DNA of 64,000 nucleotides from Methyloversatilis universalis EHg5 (GTDB lineage: Bacteria > Pseudomonadota > Gammaproteobacteria > Burkholderiales > Rhodocyclaceae): the NCBI RefSeq assembly GCF_000378945.1, contig NZ_KB900539.1, positions 1,935,142-1,999,141 of the forward strand, in the 5' to 3' direction. The translations under genes were made by a program, and so were the position numbers. This document shows positions 1 through 9,382 of this stretch, in pieces. The notes below the pieces were generated by a model. That model was given only the letters and a program-made list of their open reading frames with translations, was not told the DNA's origin and did not search any database. Position 1 is the first letter of the stretch. Every line of letters begins with the position of its first letter.

Positions 1-75
1 CCCCCGCCGCGATGCGGCTTCGGTTTTCGCGTGCCTCTTTTTTCACGGCCGGAATCGCGGCGGGGGCGCCGCTCC
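1..75. repeat. REP-like imperfect repeat, copy 1
   Basis: This stretch matches 180-254 at a constant offset of 179 bases over about 70 bases, with a handful of mismatches. It contains a degenerate inverted repeat (GCCGCGATGC near base 6, answered by an AATCGCGGC arm near 53-61), so it can fold into a long stem. The element may begin before the window. No coding frame is supported here. Confidence 0.6.
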
Positions 76-179
76 CACCAGGACCGGCTCGGCTTGCCGG
101 GTGATCGCGCCGATTCATGCTTGCGAGACAGGGCAGCTGCCTGAAAACCCCAGCCATCACCCTTGAGGTGGGAGTGGCG

Positions 180-254
180 CCCCCGCCGCGATGCGGCTTC
201 GGTTCTCGCGTGCCTCTTTCTTCACGGCCGGCATCGCGGCAAGGGCGCCGCTGA
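180..254. repeat. REP-like imperfect repeat, copy 2
   Basis: Second copy of the repeat at the window start. Here the inverted repeat is perfect: GCCGCGATGC at 185-194 and GCATCGCGGC at 231-240, enclosing about 36 bases. It lies just past the stop codon of rnk (286), in the position typical of extragenic palindromes. Confidence 0.6.
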
Positions 255-285
255 CACAAAGGCCGATTCAGTGTGCGGAGTGGGG

Positions 286-711
286 TCAGCGCGCGTAGTC
301 GCCGGCGCGCTCAGGCTGGTACACCACCTTGTCTATCCGCACCCCCAGCGTGCCGCCGGCCGGGCCTGGCCATTCGATGCGGTCCCCTTCCTTCAGGCCA
401 AGCAGTGCGCTGCCCACCGGTGCCAGTACCGACACCGTGCCGGCGCCGTCGGTCACGTCTTTCGGGTACACCAGCGTGAGGCTCTGGGTTTCGTTCGCAG
501 GCTCGATGCTGAAGCGGACGGTGGAATTCATGGTCACCACGTCCGGTGGCACTTCACGCGACGGCACGATGTCCGCGCGCAGCAGTTCGGCGGCCAGCGC
601 ATCGCGGCCGGGCATGCCGCGTGCGGGCAGCGTGGACAGCAGCGCCTCCAGGCGGTCGGTGTCCAGTTCGGTCAGCGTGATGGTGGGCTTGATGGTCGAC
701 GTCTTGTTCAT
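286..711 (-). CDS. rnk: Nucleoside diphosphate kinase regulator Rnk
   Basis: 141-residue protein of the Rnk family. These relatives of GreA/GreB carry a GreA/GreB-type C-terminal FKBP-like domain, bind RNA polymerase and influence NTP pools in enterobacteria. The C-terminal half shows the family pattern: VSVLAPVGSALLGLKEGD, then a stretch around IEWPGPAGGTLGVRIDKV. An ATG at 717 is also in frame, but the ATG at 711 has AGGA seven bases upstream and gives the usual family start, so I chose it. It stands alone; the downstream side is the REP-like repeat. Confidence 0.88.
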   Translation of the reverse strand: MNKTSTIKPTITLTELDTDRLEALLSTLPARGMPGRDALAAELLRADIVPSREVPPDVVTMNSTVRFSIEPANETQSLTLVYPKDVTDGAGTVSVLAPVGSALLGLKEGDRIEWPGPAGGTLGVRIDKVVYQPERAGDYAR

Positions 712-717
712 GGTCAT

Positions 718-1169
718 GTCCTGTGCGGCCTGCGCGCGGTCCGGCCGCGTGCAGGCATGTATGGGGTGGGGAGCAGGGCGGGGCGCGCTGCCTTCAGGGC
801 AGTCGCGGCATACCGGCCGTGCGCGGGGAGCGATGACGATGCACCGCTCAGGCGGCGACGGTCCGGTGTATCTGTGCGGATGGACGGTCGCCGTGACGGG
901 GCTGGCAGGCGGTCATCTCCGGGCGCGGTCCGCCGGACAGGCACGGCGCAGCCTGCCGCAGGGCGGCATGGGCGAAGCGCGGGCGATGTGCGGAGCGGAT
1001 GTTCACGATGGCGTAGGGGGCTGCGTCCGCGATGAAGGCGGACGACACGGATGCAGTGTGGGAGATGAACCAGAACCGCGACCGTAACACCCTGGGCGCC
1101 TGCGGGCAAGTCGCTGCCCGCCGCCTCTGTTTCAGGGTGTTTTCCTGAGGACGGCGCCGGTCTGCGCCC
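718..1169. other. Intergenic region, no supported gene
   Basis: 452 bases between two minus-strand genes. Open frames exist on both strands, but their translations are arginine- and alanine-rich and resemble GC-driven noise rather than a protein family. The one clear structure is a 7-bp stem at 1102-1121 (GCGGGCA/TGCCCGC) without a convincing T-run. Confidence 0.5.
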
Positions 1170-1487
1170 TCATGCCAGCCGTGGCGTCGGTCGCGATGAA
1201 GACACGTAGATGACCGCGTCGGTCAGCGCCCGCACGTCGTGTTCCTCCCCCGGCGCGGTGTACAGGTAGTCGCCCGGCTCTAGTTCGGCGCCGCCTATCG
1301 CCACCCGGCCGGCGATCACCAGTACGTCCTCGCCGGCTTCGTGGCGATGGCGCGGAAACAGGCTGCCGGCCTGCAGTCGCACGACCGAGGTGCGGCCGCC
1401 TTCTTCGTGATTGCGGAACAGGCAGCGTTCGACGCCGGGCACGTCGGTGGCGGCCCAGTCACGTGCTGCGGCGCGGTAGATGTTCAT
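1170..1487 (-). CDS. Cupin-domain protein, ChrR-like
   Basis: Small single-domain cupin of 105 residues. The cupin 1 metal motif reads PRHRHEAGEDVLVIAGR (HxH and a following E), and the second motif is PGEEHDVRA. It resembles the cupin anti-sigma (ChrR) domain, but no zinc-binding anti-sigma N-terminus is present, so an enzymatic or metal-sensing role cannot be assigned. The frame is open up to 1724, but the ATG at 1487 has GGAG 8 bases upstream and begins exactly at the conserved domain; the upstream extension is low-complexity. Confidence 0.75.
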   Translation of the reverse strand: MNIYRAAARDWAATDVPGVERCLFRNHEEGGRTSVVRLQAGSLFPRHRHEAGEDVLVIAGRVAIGGAELEPGDYLYTAPGEEHDVRALTDAVIYVSSSRPTPRLA

Positions 1488-1708
1488 GGCAATGCTCCGT
1501 GCGGCGATGCAGGCCGTCAGTGTGCACCGACGGTCGGTCGCCGCGGAAGCCCGCGGTGCGGGGTGGGCGGCGAAGCATGCGCTTACAGAACGGGGCGCAT
1601 CCATGCCCTGTGGCCTATGGCGCGCTCGTGCCGGTCGGGACATGATGGATTCATGACTTTCCGGTGGCCGGCCAGTGCGGCCGTACCCCGATCTTTCTGG
1701 AGTACCGC

Positions 1709-1909
1709 ATGCTCGAGTGGGCACTGGTGTTCGCGCTGATTTCGGTCGTGGCCGGCCTGTTCGGTTATGGCGGCATTGCAGCCGGTGCCGCCGGCATCGC
1801 GCAGATCCTGTTCTTCCTGTTCCTGGCGATCAGCGCTGTACTGCTGGTGCTCGGTCTGGCCGGTCGGCGGGCGCGCCGAGGGCGTCTCCCCGCACGCACG
1901 CCCCGCTGA
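1709..1909 (+). CDS. DUF1328 small inner-membrane protein (YtjA type)
   Basis: 66-residue protein with two hydrophobic segments (about residues 4-26 and 29-49) joined by the glycine-rich turn [15 protein letters not shown], which is the signature of the DUF1328/UPF0391 family. The ATG at 1709 has GGAG eight bases upstream; the longer frame from 1664 has no ribosome site. Function is unknown in the family; members are often stress-linked. Monocistronic here. Confidence 0.85.
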   Translation: MLEWALVFALISVVAGLFGYGGIAAGAAGIAQILFFLFLAISAVLLVLGLAGRRARRGRLPARTPR

Positions 1910-2146
1910 AAGCCTTCGACAGCGGTGTTGTACCGTCGCCACTTGCCCGGGCAGGCGACTGCGGTACGCCTTGGCCGGCATGCCATTGATTGCACTCGGT
2001 ATTGTAGTGAAGTCGCCGCATTTCTGGCGAAGGTCGGCGATCAGCCGGGCCGACAGCGCGGCGCCCGCCGTATAGACTTGGGCCTCTCTTTGATCTGCTC
2101 GCACGCGGCCGTGCGGCACCGTTTCGTGCCCTAGACGCTGCGCCCC

Positions 2147-3883
<1,737 letters not shown>

Positions 3884-3916
3884 GAATGCCCGCCGGGCAG
3901 CTGGTGCCGGCGGCGC

Positions 3917-4774
3917 TCAGTCCAGCTGCACGCCGCAGTGGTGGCAATAGACGGCCTGCGGCAGATGACCGTCGCTGTCGCAGCGCGCACAACGCCGCGA
4001 CGCGGGCGGACTGCCGTCGCGGTGTTCGTCACGGTGGCGGCGCAGCGTCATTTCAGACGTGACGATGCCGGTCGGCACCGCCAGCGTGCCCCAGCCCAGC
4101 AGCATCATCATCGAAGAAATCAGCCGGCCCAGACCGGTCCTGGGCGTGATGTCGCCGAAGCCCACCGTGGTCATCGTGGTGATCGCCCAGTAGATGCCGA
4201 CAGGAATGCTGGTGAAGCCATTGGCCGGGCCTTCGACCACGTACATCACCGAACCCATCACCACCACGATCATCAGCACCACGCTGAGAAACACCAGAAT
4301 CTTGCGCGAACTGGCTGCCAGCGCCTCGCCCAGCGCCTGATATTCCGACAGGTAGGCTGTGAGCTTGAATATGCGGAACACCCGCAGCAGGCGCAGCACC
4401 CGCACGTCGATCAGCGCGTGCAGTTCCGGGAACAGCAGCGCCAGATAGGTGGGCAGGATGGCGATCAGATCGACGATGCCGAAAAAACTGGTCGCGTAGC
4501 GCAGCGGCTGGCGCACGCACAGCAGGCGCAGCACGTATTCGACCGTGAACAGCAGCGTGAAACCCCACTCGGCGATCTCGAACACGGTGCCCCAGCCGCT
4601 GTCCGGCGCGATCACACTGTCGATCACCACCACCGTCACGCTGGCCAGAATGAGCGCGATCAGCACCTTGTCGAACAGCACACCGGCCGGCGTGTCCGAC
4701 TGATAAACCACCTTGTACAGCGCACCGCGCCAGCCGGGCAGCGGCGCGTCATTCGAGGGGAGCGGGCGGTTCAT
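3917..4774 (-). CDS. Voltage-gated-type potassium channel with C-terminal zinc ribbon
   Basis: 285 residues with a six-helix Kv-type ion-transport domain. The S4 voltage-sensor pattern RVLRLLRVFRIFKL has arginines at every third residue. The pore loop carries the K+ selectivity filter TTVGFGD (202-208). The C-terminus ends in a small CxxC...CxxC zinc ribbon (Cys 262, 265, 277, 280) instead of an RCK or cNMP domain. Starts at 4816 or 4813 are alternatives, since no start has a strong ribosome site; 4774 gives the most compact N-terminus. It lies 88 bases downstream of a diguanylate cyclase on the same strand, so co-transcription is possible. Confidence 0.85.
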   Translation of the reverse strand: MNRPLPSNDAPLPGWRGALYKVVYQSDTPAGVLFDKVLIALILASVTVVVIDSVIAPDSGWGTVFEIAEWGFTLLFTVEYVLRLLCVRQPLRYATSFFGIVDLIAILPTYLALLFPELHALIDVRVLRLLRVFRIFKLTAYLSEYQALGEALAASSRKILVFLSVVLMIVVVMGSVMYVVEGPANGFTSIPVGIYWAITTMTTVGFGDITPRTGLGRLISSMMMLLGWGTLAVPTGIVTSEMTLRRHRDEHRDGSPPASRRCARCDSDGHLPQAVYCHHCGVQLD

Positions 4775-4862
4775 GGCACGGAGCGAGGCGATGTCGGGGG
4801 CGTCGCTGCGCATCATAACGGTGCGCGGCAGCCCTGCGAATTCGCCCGGTGCGGCGGTACGT

Positions 4863-6422
4863 TCAGGCTGACGGCGGGGCCGCCTGTTCCACCCGGTTGC
4901 GGCCCTTGTGCTTGGCTTCGTACAGCGCCTGGTCGGCCAGCCGGAACAGGGTGTCCGGCGTGTCATGTTTGTCTGGCACCCGAGTGGCCACGCCCATGCT
5001 CGCGGTCAATACGCCCAGCGGCGAGCGCCGGTGGGGGCGGGCCTCTGCCTGCAGCGCGGCGCACACCGCATGGGCAAGCGCCGCAGCGTCGGTGCCGGAG
5101 GTGATGAAGGCGAACTCCTCGCCGCCATAGCGCGCCACCAGATCGCCGGCGCGGCGCACATGTTCGCTCATCAACTGGGCCACCCGGCGCAGGCATTCGT
5201 CGCCGGCCTGATGACCGTAGTGGTCGTTGTAGGCCTTGAAGTAATCGACGTCGAGCAGGCCCAGTGACAGCGGCTCGCCGTTGCGCTGCGCGCGTGCCCA
5301 CTCGCGCGCCAGCGCTTCATCGAAGCGGCGGCGGTTGGCGATGCCGGTCAGGCTGTCGGTGGTGCTCAGTTCGGCCAGCAGCCGGTTCGACGCCTCCAGC
5401 TCGCGGGTGCGCTCGCGCACCTTGTCCTCAAGCTCGCACGCCAGCGCACGCTGCTCGCCCAGCAGAATGGCCAGCCCCATGCCTATCGTGCTCAGCGTCA
5501 GGATGTACTCCTGCGTGCGCAATATGGTTTCGTGCGACGACGCGTCGCCGAACGGATGGTGGCCGGTGGTGACCGACCAGGCCGAGCCCAGCGAAATCAG
5601 CGCGATCGCCAGCGCGGTGCAGCGCAGCGAACAGCGCGCTGCAATGTAAAGAAGCGGAATCAGCAGCAACTGCGGCGTCATCGCCACATGCGGGCGCAGA
5701 TCGCCGCCATCGCCCTGGGTGAAGATGAAGGTGGCCGCAGCCAGGGTGACGACCATCATGGCCGCACCGCGCGGCCAGTCGACAGCCGTGCGCTCGGCCG
5801 GGCGCAGCAGCGACAGCAGCAGTGGTGTGTAGATCAGCAGCCCAAGGCCGTCGCCGAACCACCACAGAAGCACCAGCGTTGCGTAGGGCGGGCGCACGCC
5901 ATCCAGCGTGCACAGCACCAGGCCGGCCAGCAGCGAAGCGCTCAGCGCGCCGATCAGCGGACCGGCCAGCAGGAAGCGGCCGAAATCCTGTATCCGCTCA
6001 AGCTCGGGCGACGCCGCCAGCCGGCGCATGACCAGCCAGGCCAGCGTCACCTCGCCCAGATTGCACAGACTGAGCAGCACCGCCTGCTGCACCGGGAACA
6101 CCGGCAGGTTGGCATACACGTCCGACGCAAAGGTGAGCGCGGCCATCGCCACGCCGCGCTGGCCGCGCCAGTGCAGCAGCGCAGCCAGCAGCACCGCGTT
6201 CGGCAGCCACACCACCACCTCGTTCTCCGGCGACATGGCGAGCGAAAAGGTGAGCTTCACGCTGGCGAAATGCAGCAGCGGCAGAAGCAGCAGCACCCAC
6301 CAGGCAGGCGGTGCGGGCAGTTTGTCGGGCAGGGCTCGGGTCACGTGATAAGCGGCAGGTCGGGTCACACCGGGCGAGCCAGCATGCCCGAAGCGCCGCA
6401 ATAAGCGTAGGCGGCGCGACAA
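4863..6422 (-). CDS. MASE1-domain diguanylate cyclase
   Basis: 519 residues. The N-terminal part (about 40-310) is a multi-helix MASE1 membrane sensor, recognisable from the motif VVVWLPNAVLLAALLHWRG and several following helices. The GGDEF domain keeps the GGEEF active site (433-437) and an I-site RAGD (424-427) at the standard five-residue distance. It should therefore be an active, feedback-inhibited c-di-GMP synthase at the inner membrane. A downstream GTG (VTRALPDKL) could be the true start, because the first 27 residues lack conservation-like character. Confidence 0.87.
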   Translation of the reverse strand: MSRRLRLLRRFGHAGSPGVTRPAAYHVTRALPDKLPAPPAWWVLLLLPLLHFASVKLTFSLAMSPENEVVVWLPNAVLLAALLHWRGQRGVAMAALTFASDVYANLPVFPVQQAVLLSLCNLGEVTLAWLVMRRLAASPELERIQDFGRFLLAGPLIGALSASLLAGLVLCTLDGVRPPYATLVLLWWFGDGLGLLIYTPLLLSLLRPAERTAVDWPRGAAMMVVTLAAATFIFTQGDGGDLRPHVAMTPQLLLIPLLYIAARCSLRCTALAIALISLGSAWSVTTGHHPFGDASSHETILRTQEYILTLSTIGMGLAILLGEQRALACELEDKVRERTRELEASNRLLAELSTTDSLTGIANRRRFDEALAREWARAQRNGEPLSLGLLDVDYFKAYNDHYGHQAGDECLRRVAQLMSEHVRRAGDLVARYGGEEFAFITSGTDAAALAHAVCAALQAEARPHRRSPLGVLTASMGVATRVPDKHDTPDTLFRLADQALYEAKHKGRNRVEQAAPPSA

Positions 6423-6681
6423 AACGTAACCGGGTGGGCTTGCAAGCGGCAGGCGAGCGTGAAAAGTGCCGCATTATCAGGCATGAAGCTGCCGTTGCCG
6501 GCGTTTCTCGACCACGTCTGCTTCGCGATGGTCGGTTCGGGTATGGCCATTTGGTTCGCCGGCCCGCCGGCCGAGCCGCGCGTCAGCGCGGTCAAGCGCT
6601 GCGGTTTGGCGCTGCGGCATCGTGCTGCGCTACGAATGGAACAGCGAACCGCTGCAGAACTTCGAAGCCTGGCGGGTCGAT
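6423..6681. other. Island border with a broken coding remnant
   Basis: This stretch separates the core gene at 6422 from the integron-type cassette. On the plus strand it holds a short frame from the ATG at 6483 (MKLPLPAFLDHVCFAMVG...). In a different frame it holds a protein-like tail (VLRYEWNSEPLQNFEAWR) that runs straight into the attC site and stops there. I do not recognise the product. It reads like a gene frameshifted and cut by the cassette insertion, but that is inference. Confidence 0.3.
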
Positions 6682-6738
6682 CGTTTGAGTTGAGGCTGCG
6701 GCCCGTTAGGGCCGTCAGCCTCCAACGAATTATTAGGT
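6682..6738 (-). other. attC recombination site of the CBASS cassette
   Basis: Read on the minus strand: R'' ACCTAAT overlaps the stop codon of the effector gene (6732-6738). It is followed by a 5-base spacer AATTC, L'' GTTGGAG (6720-6726), a GC-rich stem with a TAAC loop, L' CTCAAC (6689-6694), and CAAACG at the recombination point. L'' carries one extra G relative to L', the extrahelical base that directs integrase strand choice. The order and spacing match the short attC sites of mobile cassettes. The R' half is not conserved. Confidence 0.7.
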
Positions 6739-7365
6739 GCCGTGCTGATTACTTGCCTGCTCATAGGTGTCATAGCATTTCTTATCATTCTTGAAGAGAC
6801 GCATGCTTCCCTTCGTGCCTCTGTCGGTCCAGTAGTGACCTTGCAGTTCGTAAACAGGCGTCCCGTGAATTTCTAGTGCGAATGATCCATGATGCATTTC
6901 ACTACGAACACCCTGAAGTTCAATTTTTGGCTCGTTGCGATAAACCCCAACTAACTTATAGAGCTCGTCATCTTCTTGTGGCTCGATGCTATGAGCAATC
7001 AGGACAGATCTAGACTCTTTGGTCATTAGCCGAAAACTAAGTGATGTGAGCGACTGCCGTATAACGGCATAGGCCTTAATGGGGAGAATCGGCTGCCCTG
7101 TCTCTGGATTGACCCAACTACTTAACAACTCCACCTCCCAAGTTCCCCTCAAATCTGGACGCTTTACATACCATCCTCGCAGCCAGGGCTGAGCCCAAAG
7201 ACATTTATTGAATACCGTAATGATGATAGATATTGCACCAACAACCAAGCCAAAAGGCTTTAGAAAATCCGCCGACAGAACAGGCATCCCTTGCACCCAC
7301 AAGGCAACCAGCCAAACAAGAATTGTTAGCCCAATAAATGAGGAAATATGAAGTCTAGTTGGCAT
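6733..7365 (-). CDS. cap15: CBASS effector, 2TM beta-barrel (Cap15-like)
   Basis: 210 residues. Two N-terminal transmembrane helices (about 7-27 and 36-57) precede a beta-rich domain that starts WYVKRPDLRGTWEVELLSSW, a layout and motif typical of the SMODS-associated 2TM-beta (Cap15) effectors. In studied Cap15 proteins a minimal beta-barrel senses the cyclic nucleotide made by the partner CD-NTase and the membrane helices then disrupt the inner membrane, killing the infected cell. Its ATG overlaps the stop codon of the CD-NTase by one base (TAATG), so the two are translationally coupled. Its own stop lies inside the attC R'' arm. Assignment rests on motif and context. Confidence 0.75.
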   Translation of the reverse strand: MPTRLHISSFIGLTILVWLVALWVQGMPVLSADFLKPFGLVVGAISIIITVFNKCLWAQPWLRGWYVKRPDLRGTWEVELLSSWVNPETGQPILPIKAYAVIRQSLTSLSFRLMTKESRSVLIAHSIEPQEDDELYKLVGVYRNEPKIELQGVRSEMHHGSFALEIHGTPVYELQGHYWTDRGTKGSMRLFKNDKKCYDTYEQASNQHGT

Positions 7366-8264
7366 TATTTATACCCTATGTAGTTCCATGCATCATTGAG
7401 AAATTGATGCGCCGTTGCTCTTGTCCATGGCTGTGAGCCCCGAAACAAATATTTCAACTCACTGACCTCTCCCCATTCAGAGCATTTCTTATCATCCATT
7501 GTGTCATTGAAGAGATTTGCCAGGACTTCTCTAACGACAGACTTGTAACTCGAATAGCCAAAGGCGGAATTTGGCGCATTGAATGCCAAACATTCAGTGA
7601 GGAAGCTGGGTGTATTTTTTGCCGACGTGACCCCTGCGTCAGCCATCTCGTTAGAGAGCGTCTTGAGGATTCTTACTACTCGCTTATACGTTCTGGATGT
7701 TTCGTTGTTTTTCTGAACACCATTCTCATAGTGTTGCTCTGGCCAGTTTCGTATTCGTGCTGGATTAAAATCATCTGGAATCATTTCTACTCCAGATAGA
7801 TAATTTGAGACCGATGTATATCTACGATGTTCGAAGAATGCTGCAACATCCGCCTCCACCCTGTAAGTATTTGCCTTGATGTCAAAAGCCTTTTTCCCTC
7901 GCGTTACTGCCGGGCGACCAAATTTCGACACTAGCGCTTCTTCAAGCTCGTTCTTAAAGGTTTGATATGTGTATGTGGCTGGAACAAAACTCTCGGAGAG
8001 ATTCGCCTTAATATTGTCGTCTGGATACTCAGGAAAGTAGGTGTCAAAGCACAATACGCCAATATCTACGTCACTATTTCTCCTGACATTGACGCGATTT
8101 CTATATGAGCCCTGCGTGAATACGCGAATGTCTCTGTTCTTGAGTTTCTCACTTGCCGAAATTGCAGCCCGTATCTGGCGCTCGGCATTTTCCGAACGCT
8201 CTTGCTCCGTAGCGCTTGGCCCCTGCGCCCATGTGCTGAAAACAGATTCCCAATCCCTGCTCAT
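7365..8264 (-). CDS. CBASS CD-NTase (cGAS/DncV-like nucleotidyltransferase)
   Basis: 299-residue SMODS nucleotidyltransferase. The polymerase-beta core motif reads TQGSYRNRVNVRRNSDVDIG (GS at 52-53, catalytic DVD at 65-67) and the third acidic residue is probably D139 in YRVEADV. These are the metal-binding residues of CD-NTases, which make cyclic di- or trinucleotides on phage infection. GGAG lies 8 bases upstream of the ATG. It is the first gene of a two-gene type I CBASS operon and is followed directly by a Cap15-like effector. No Cap2/Cap3 ubiquitin-like or HORMA/TRIP13 accessory gene is present. The nucleotide product cannot be predicted from sequence alone. Confidence 0.85.
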   Translation of the reverse strand: MSRDWESVFSTWAQGPSATEQERSENAERQIRAAISASEKLKNRDIRVFTQGSYRNRVNVRRNSDVDIGVLCFDTYFPEYPDDNIKANLSESFVPATYTYQTFKNELEEALVSKFGRPAVTRGKKAFDIKANTYRVEADVAAFFEHRRYTSVSNYLSGVEMIPDDFNPARIRNWPEQHYENGVQKNNETSRTYKRVVRILKTLSNEMADAGVTSAKNTPSFLTECLAFNAPNSAFGYSSYKSVVREVLANLFNDTMDDKKCSEWGEVSELKYLFRGSQPWTRATAHQFLNDAWNYIGYK

Positions 8265-8297
8265 CTTCTGCTCTCCGTTCTACTAAACTTTCCCGGC

Positions 8298-8304
8298 ACC
8301 TAAC
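8298..8304 (-). other. Cassette 5' core site GTTAGGT
   Basis: On the minus strand the sequence GTTAGGT fits the integron core consensus GTTRRRY exactly, and the following bases (TTAGGTGC) are complementary to the attC R'' arm at the other end of the cassette. It lies about 35 bases before the CD-NTase ATG, the usual short distance for cassette genes. Confidence 0.65.
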
Positions 8305-8310
8305 GACGCT

Positions 8311-8640
8311 GTAGAAATACCCCATCTCGGGGCAAGCGGTTGCTGCCGGTCTGGGCCGGTTCGAAGTCGTTCATCGTCATTTCAGTCTTTCGATCTTCGT
8401 TTCCTGACCTCAGCCCTTGTCAGTGACCGGCGCGATGCCGCCGTCGTGGCATGCCCACGAGCTTACCTAATTTGCGTATCCGTGGTGCCTGAGCTTTTCG
8501 ATGTTATGCAACAGGCAGTACAGCTTCCATTGCCCATCCACTTTTGTACGCCCGCGCAGGGTGATGCGGGCGAGCCGCTTGTTGTGCCGCAGGTTGCCGA
8601 ACACCGGCTCTAAGGTGGCGAAGCGGGCGGCGCTCACCCG
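8311..8640 (-). mobile_element. IS1182-like element, 3' end remnant (copy A)
   Basis: A minus-strand frame (8467 to about 8640) encodes the C-terminus of an IS1182/IS5-type DDE transposase: FATLEPVFGNLRHNKRLARI, then TLRGRTKVDGQWKLYCLLHN, ending in HGYAN. The sequence from 8311 to the stop is non-coding IS end. The rest of the transposase is missing; at about 8640 the sequence switches to an IS110-type fragment on the other strand. A diverged second copy of this end lies at 10211-10445. Confidence 0.7.
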
Positions 8641-9099
8641 CGAATCGATGAAACTGCTGCTCGACGCGATCCGTCTGCTCGAAGCACGCATCGCGCGACT
8701 GGAACAGGAACTGTCTCAGCTCGCGCGGCAGAGCGCAGCCTGCACCCGGCGGCTCACCATTCCCGGCATCGGGCTGCTAACTGCCACCGCGATGGTCGCG
8801 GCCACCGGCGGCTCGGTCAGTCACTTCAGGGATGCCCGCCACTTCGCGAGCTGGTTCGGGCTCTCGCACGGCGCGCGCGCCTGCCTCAGAGCCGCCACGC
8901 TCGCCGCCAGGGCCGACCACCTGGACGCGCTACGCCAGTGGGCGGTGAATATCCAGGCGCGTACCCACCCGCGTGCGCGCTGGCCAACAGGCTCGCACGC
9001 ATCTGCTACAGCGTGCTGCGCGATGCCACCGCCTACGGAGAACCGCAACCCCGGCTGGCAAGAAAGGCCAACCGGGCTTCGTTCACCACGGCCGCCTGA
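8640..9099 (+). pseudogene. IS110-family transposase remnant (C-terminal part, broken)
   Basis: The plus-strand frame from about 8640 encodes the transposase_20 region of IS110/IS1111 elements (LTIPGIGLLTATAMVAATGG, then HFRDARHFASWFGL). About 20-25 residues are missing between WFGL and HGARACLRAA, and a frameshift near 8970 moves the tail (ANRLARICYSVLRDATAYGE...) into another frame, ending at the TGA at 9097. The N-terminal RuvC-like DEDD half is absent, so the element is dead. Confidence 0.75.
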
Positions 9100-9369
9100 G
9101 CAGAGTCACCACCTCCCGCCACCGCTTGCCACGAGACAGATCGCCCGTTCTGGCCAACCGGGTCACCCCCTCGGGGACGAACGCCGATAACTCTTCCGGC
9201 AACCGAACGCGTACCGCTTGTATCGACTGGCGCGCCCCGCGCAGATTCCATGTCGGCACGGGTCACTCAGAACCAATTACGGATGCCGGACGTACGGCTG
9301 CAAGTGATCTATCCGGAGAAACCAGGCCAACGATCGGGCTGGATTTTGGTGGCAGTCCATATAGGAGGG
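9100..9369 (+). mobile_element. 3' flank of IS110/IS1111-type remnant abutting a cassette end
   Basis: Non-coding sequence continues from the broken transposase to position 9369, ending in CCATATAGGAGGG immediately before GTTAGGC (9370-9376). On the minus strand that heptamer is GCCTAAC, a perfect attC R'' arm placed 6 bases after the stop of the GIY-YIG gene. IS1111-attC elements of the IS110 family are known to insert into attC sites; the arrangement fits, but I cannot confirm the element boundary from sequence alone. Confidence 0.45.
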
Positions 9370-9382
9370 GTTAGGCATCGCG

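Larger units (their letters stand above)
6682..8303 (-). mobile_element. Integron-type gene cassette carrying a CBASS operon
   Basis: The minus-strand segment starts with TTAGGTGC (core site at 8298-8304). It carries two genes and ends in a 57-bp attC (6682-6738) whose R'' arm GCACCTAA is complementary to the cassette start, which is the hallmark of a circularisable integron cassette. Base composition is clearly more AT-rich than the flanking genes. No integrase or attI is in the window. The attC does not end in GTTRRRY but in G|ATCGAC, a GWT-type junction, which suggests integration at a secondary site rather than within a standing array. Confidence 0.7.

Noticed and set aside
714-1109. 131-residue minus-strand open frame and smaller frames in the same gap
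   Set aside because: Composition is Arg/Ala/Pro-rich without domain character, and no ribosome site is seen. Long spurious frames are expected at this GC content.
6459-6794. 111-residue plus-strand frame as a real gene
   Set aside because: Its second half reads through the attC site and the antisense of the effector gene. The protein-like signal at 6610-6680 lies in a different frame.
8501-9190. 229-residue frame taken as an intact transposase
   Set aside because: It lacks the catalytic N-terminal half, has an internal deletion and leaves the IS110 frame before the end; it was recorded as a pseudogene instead.
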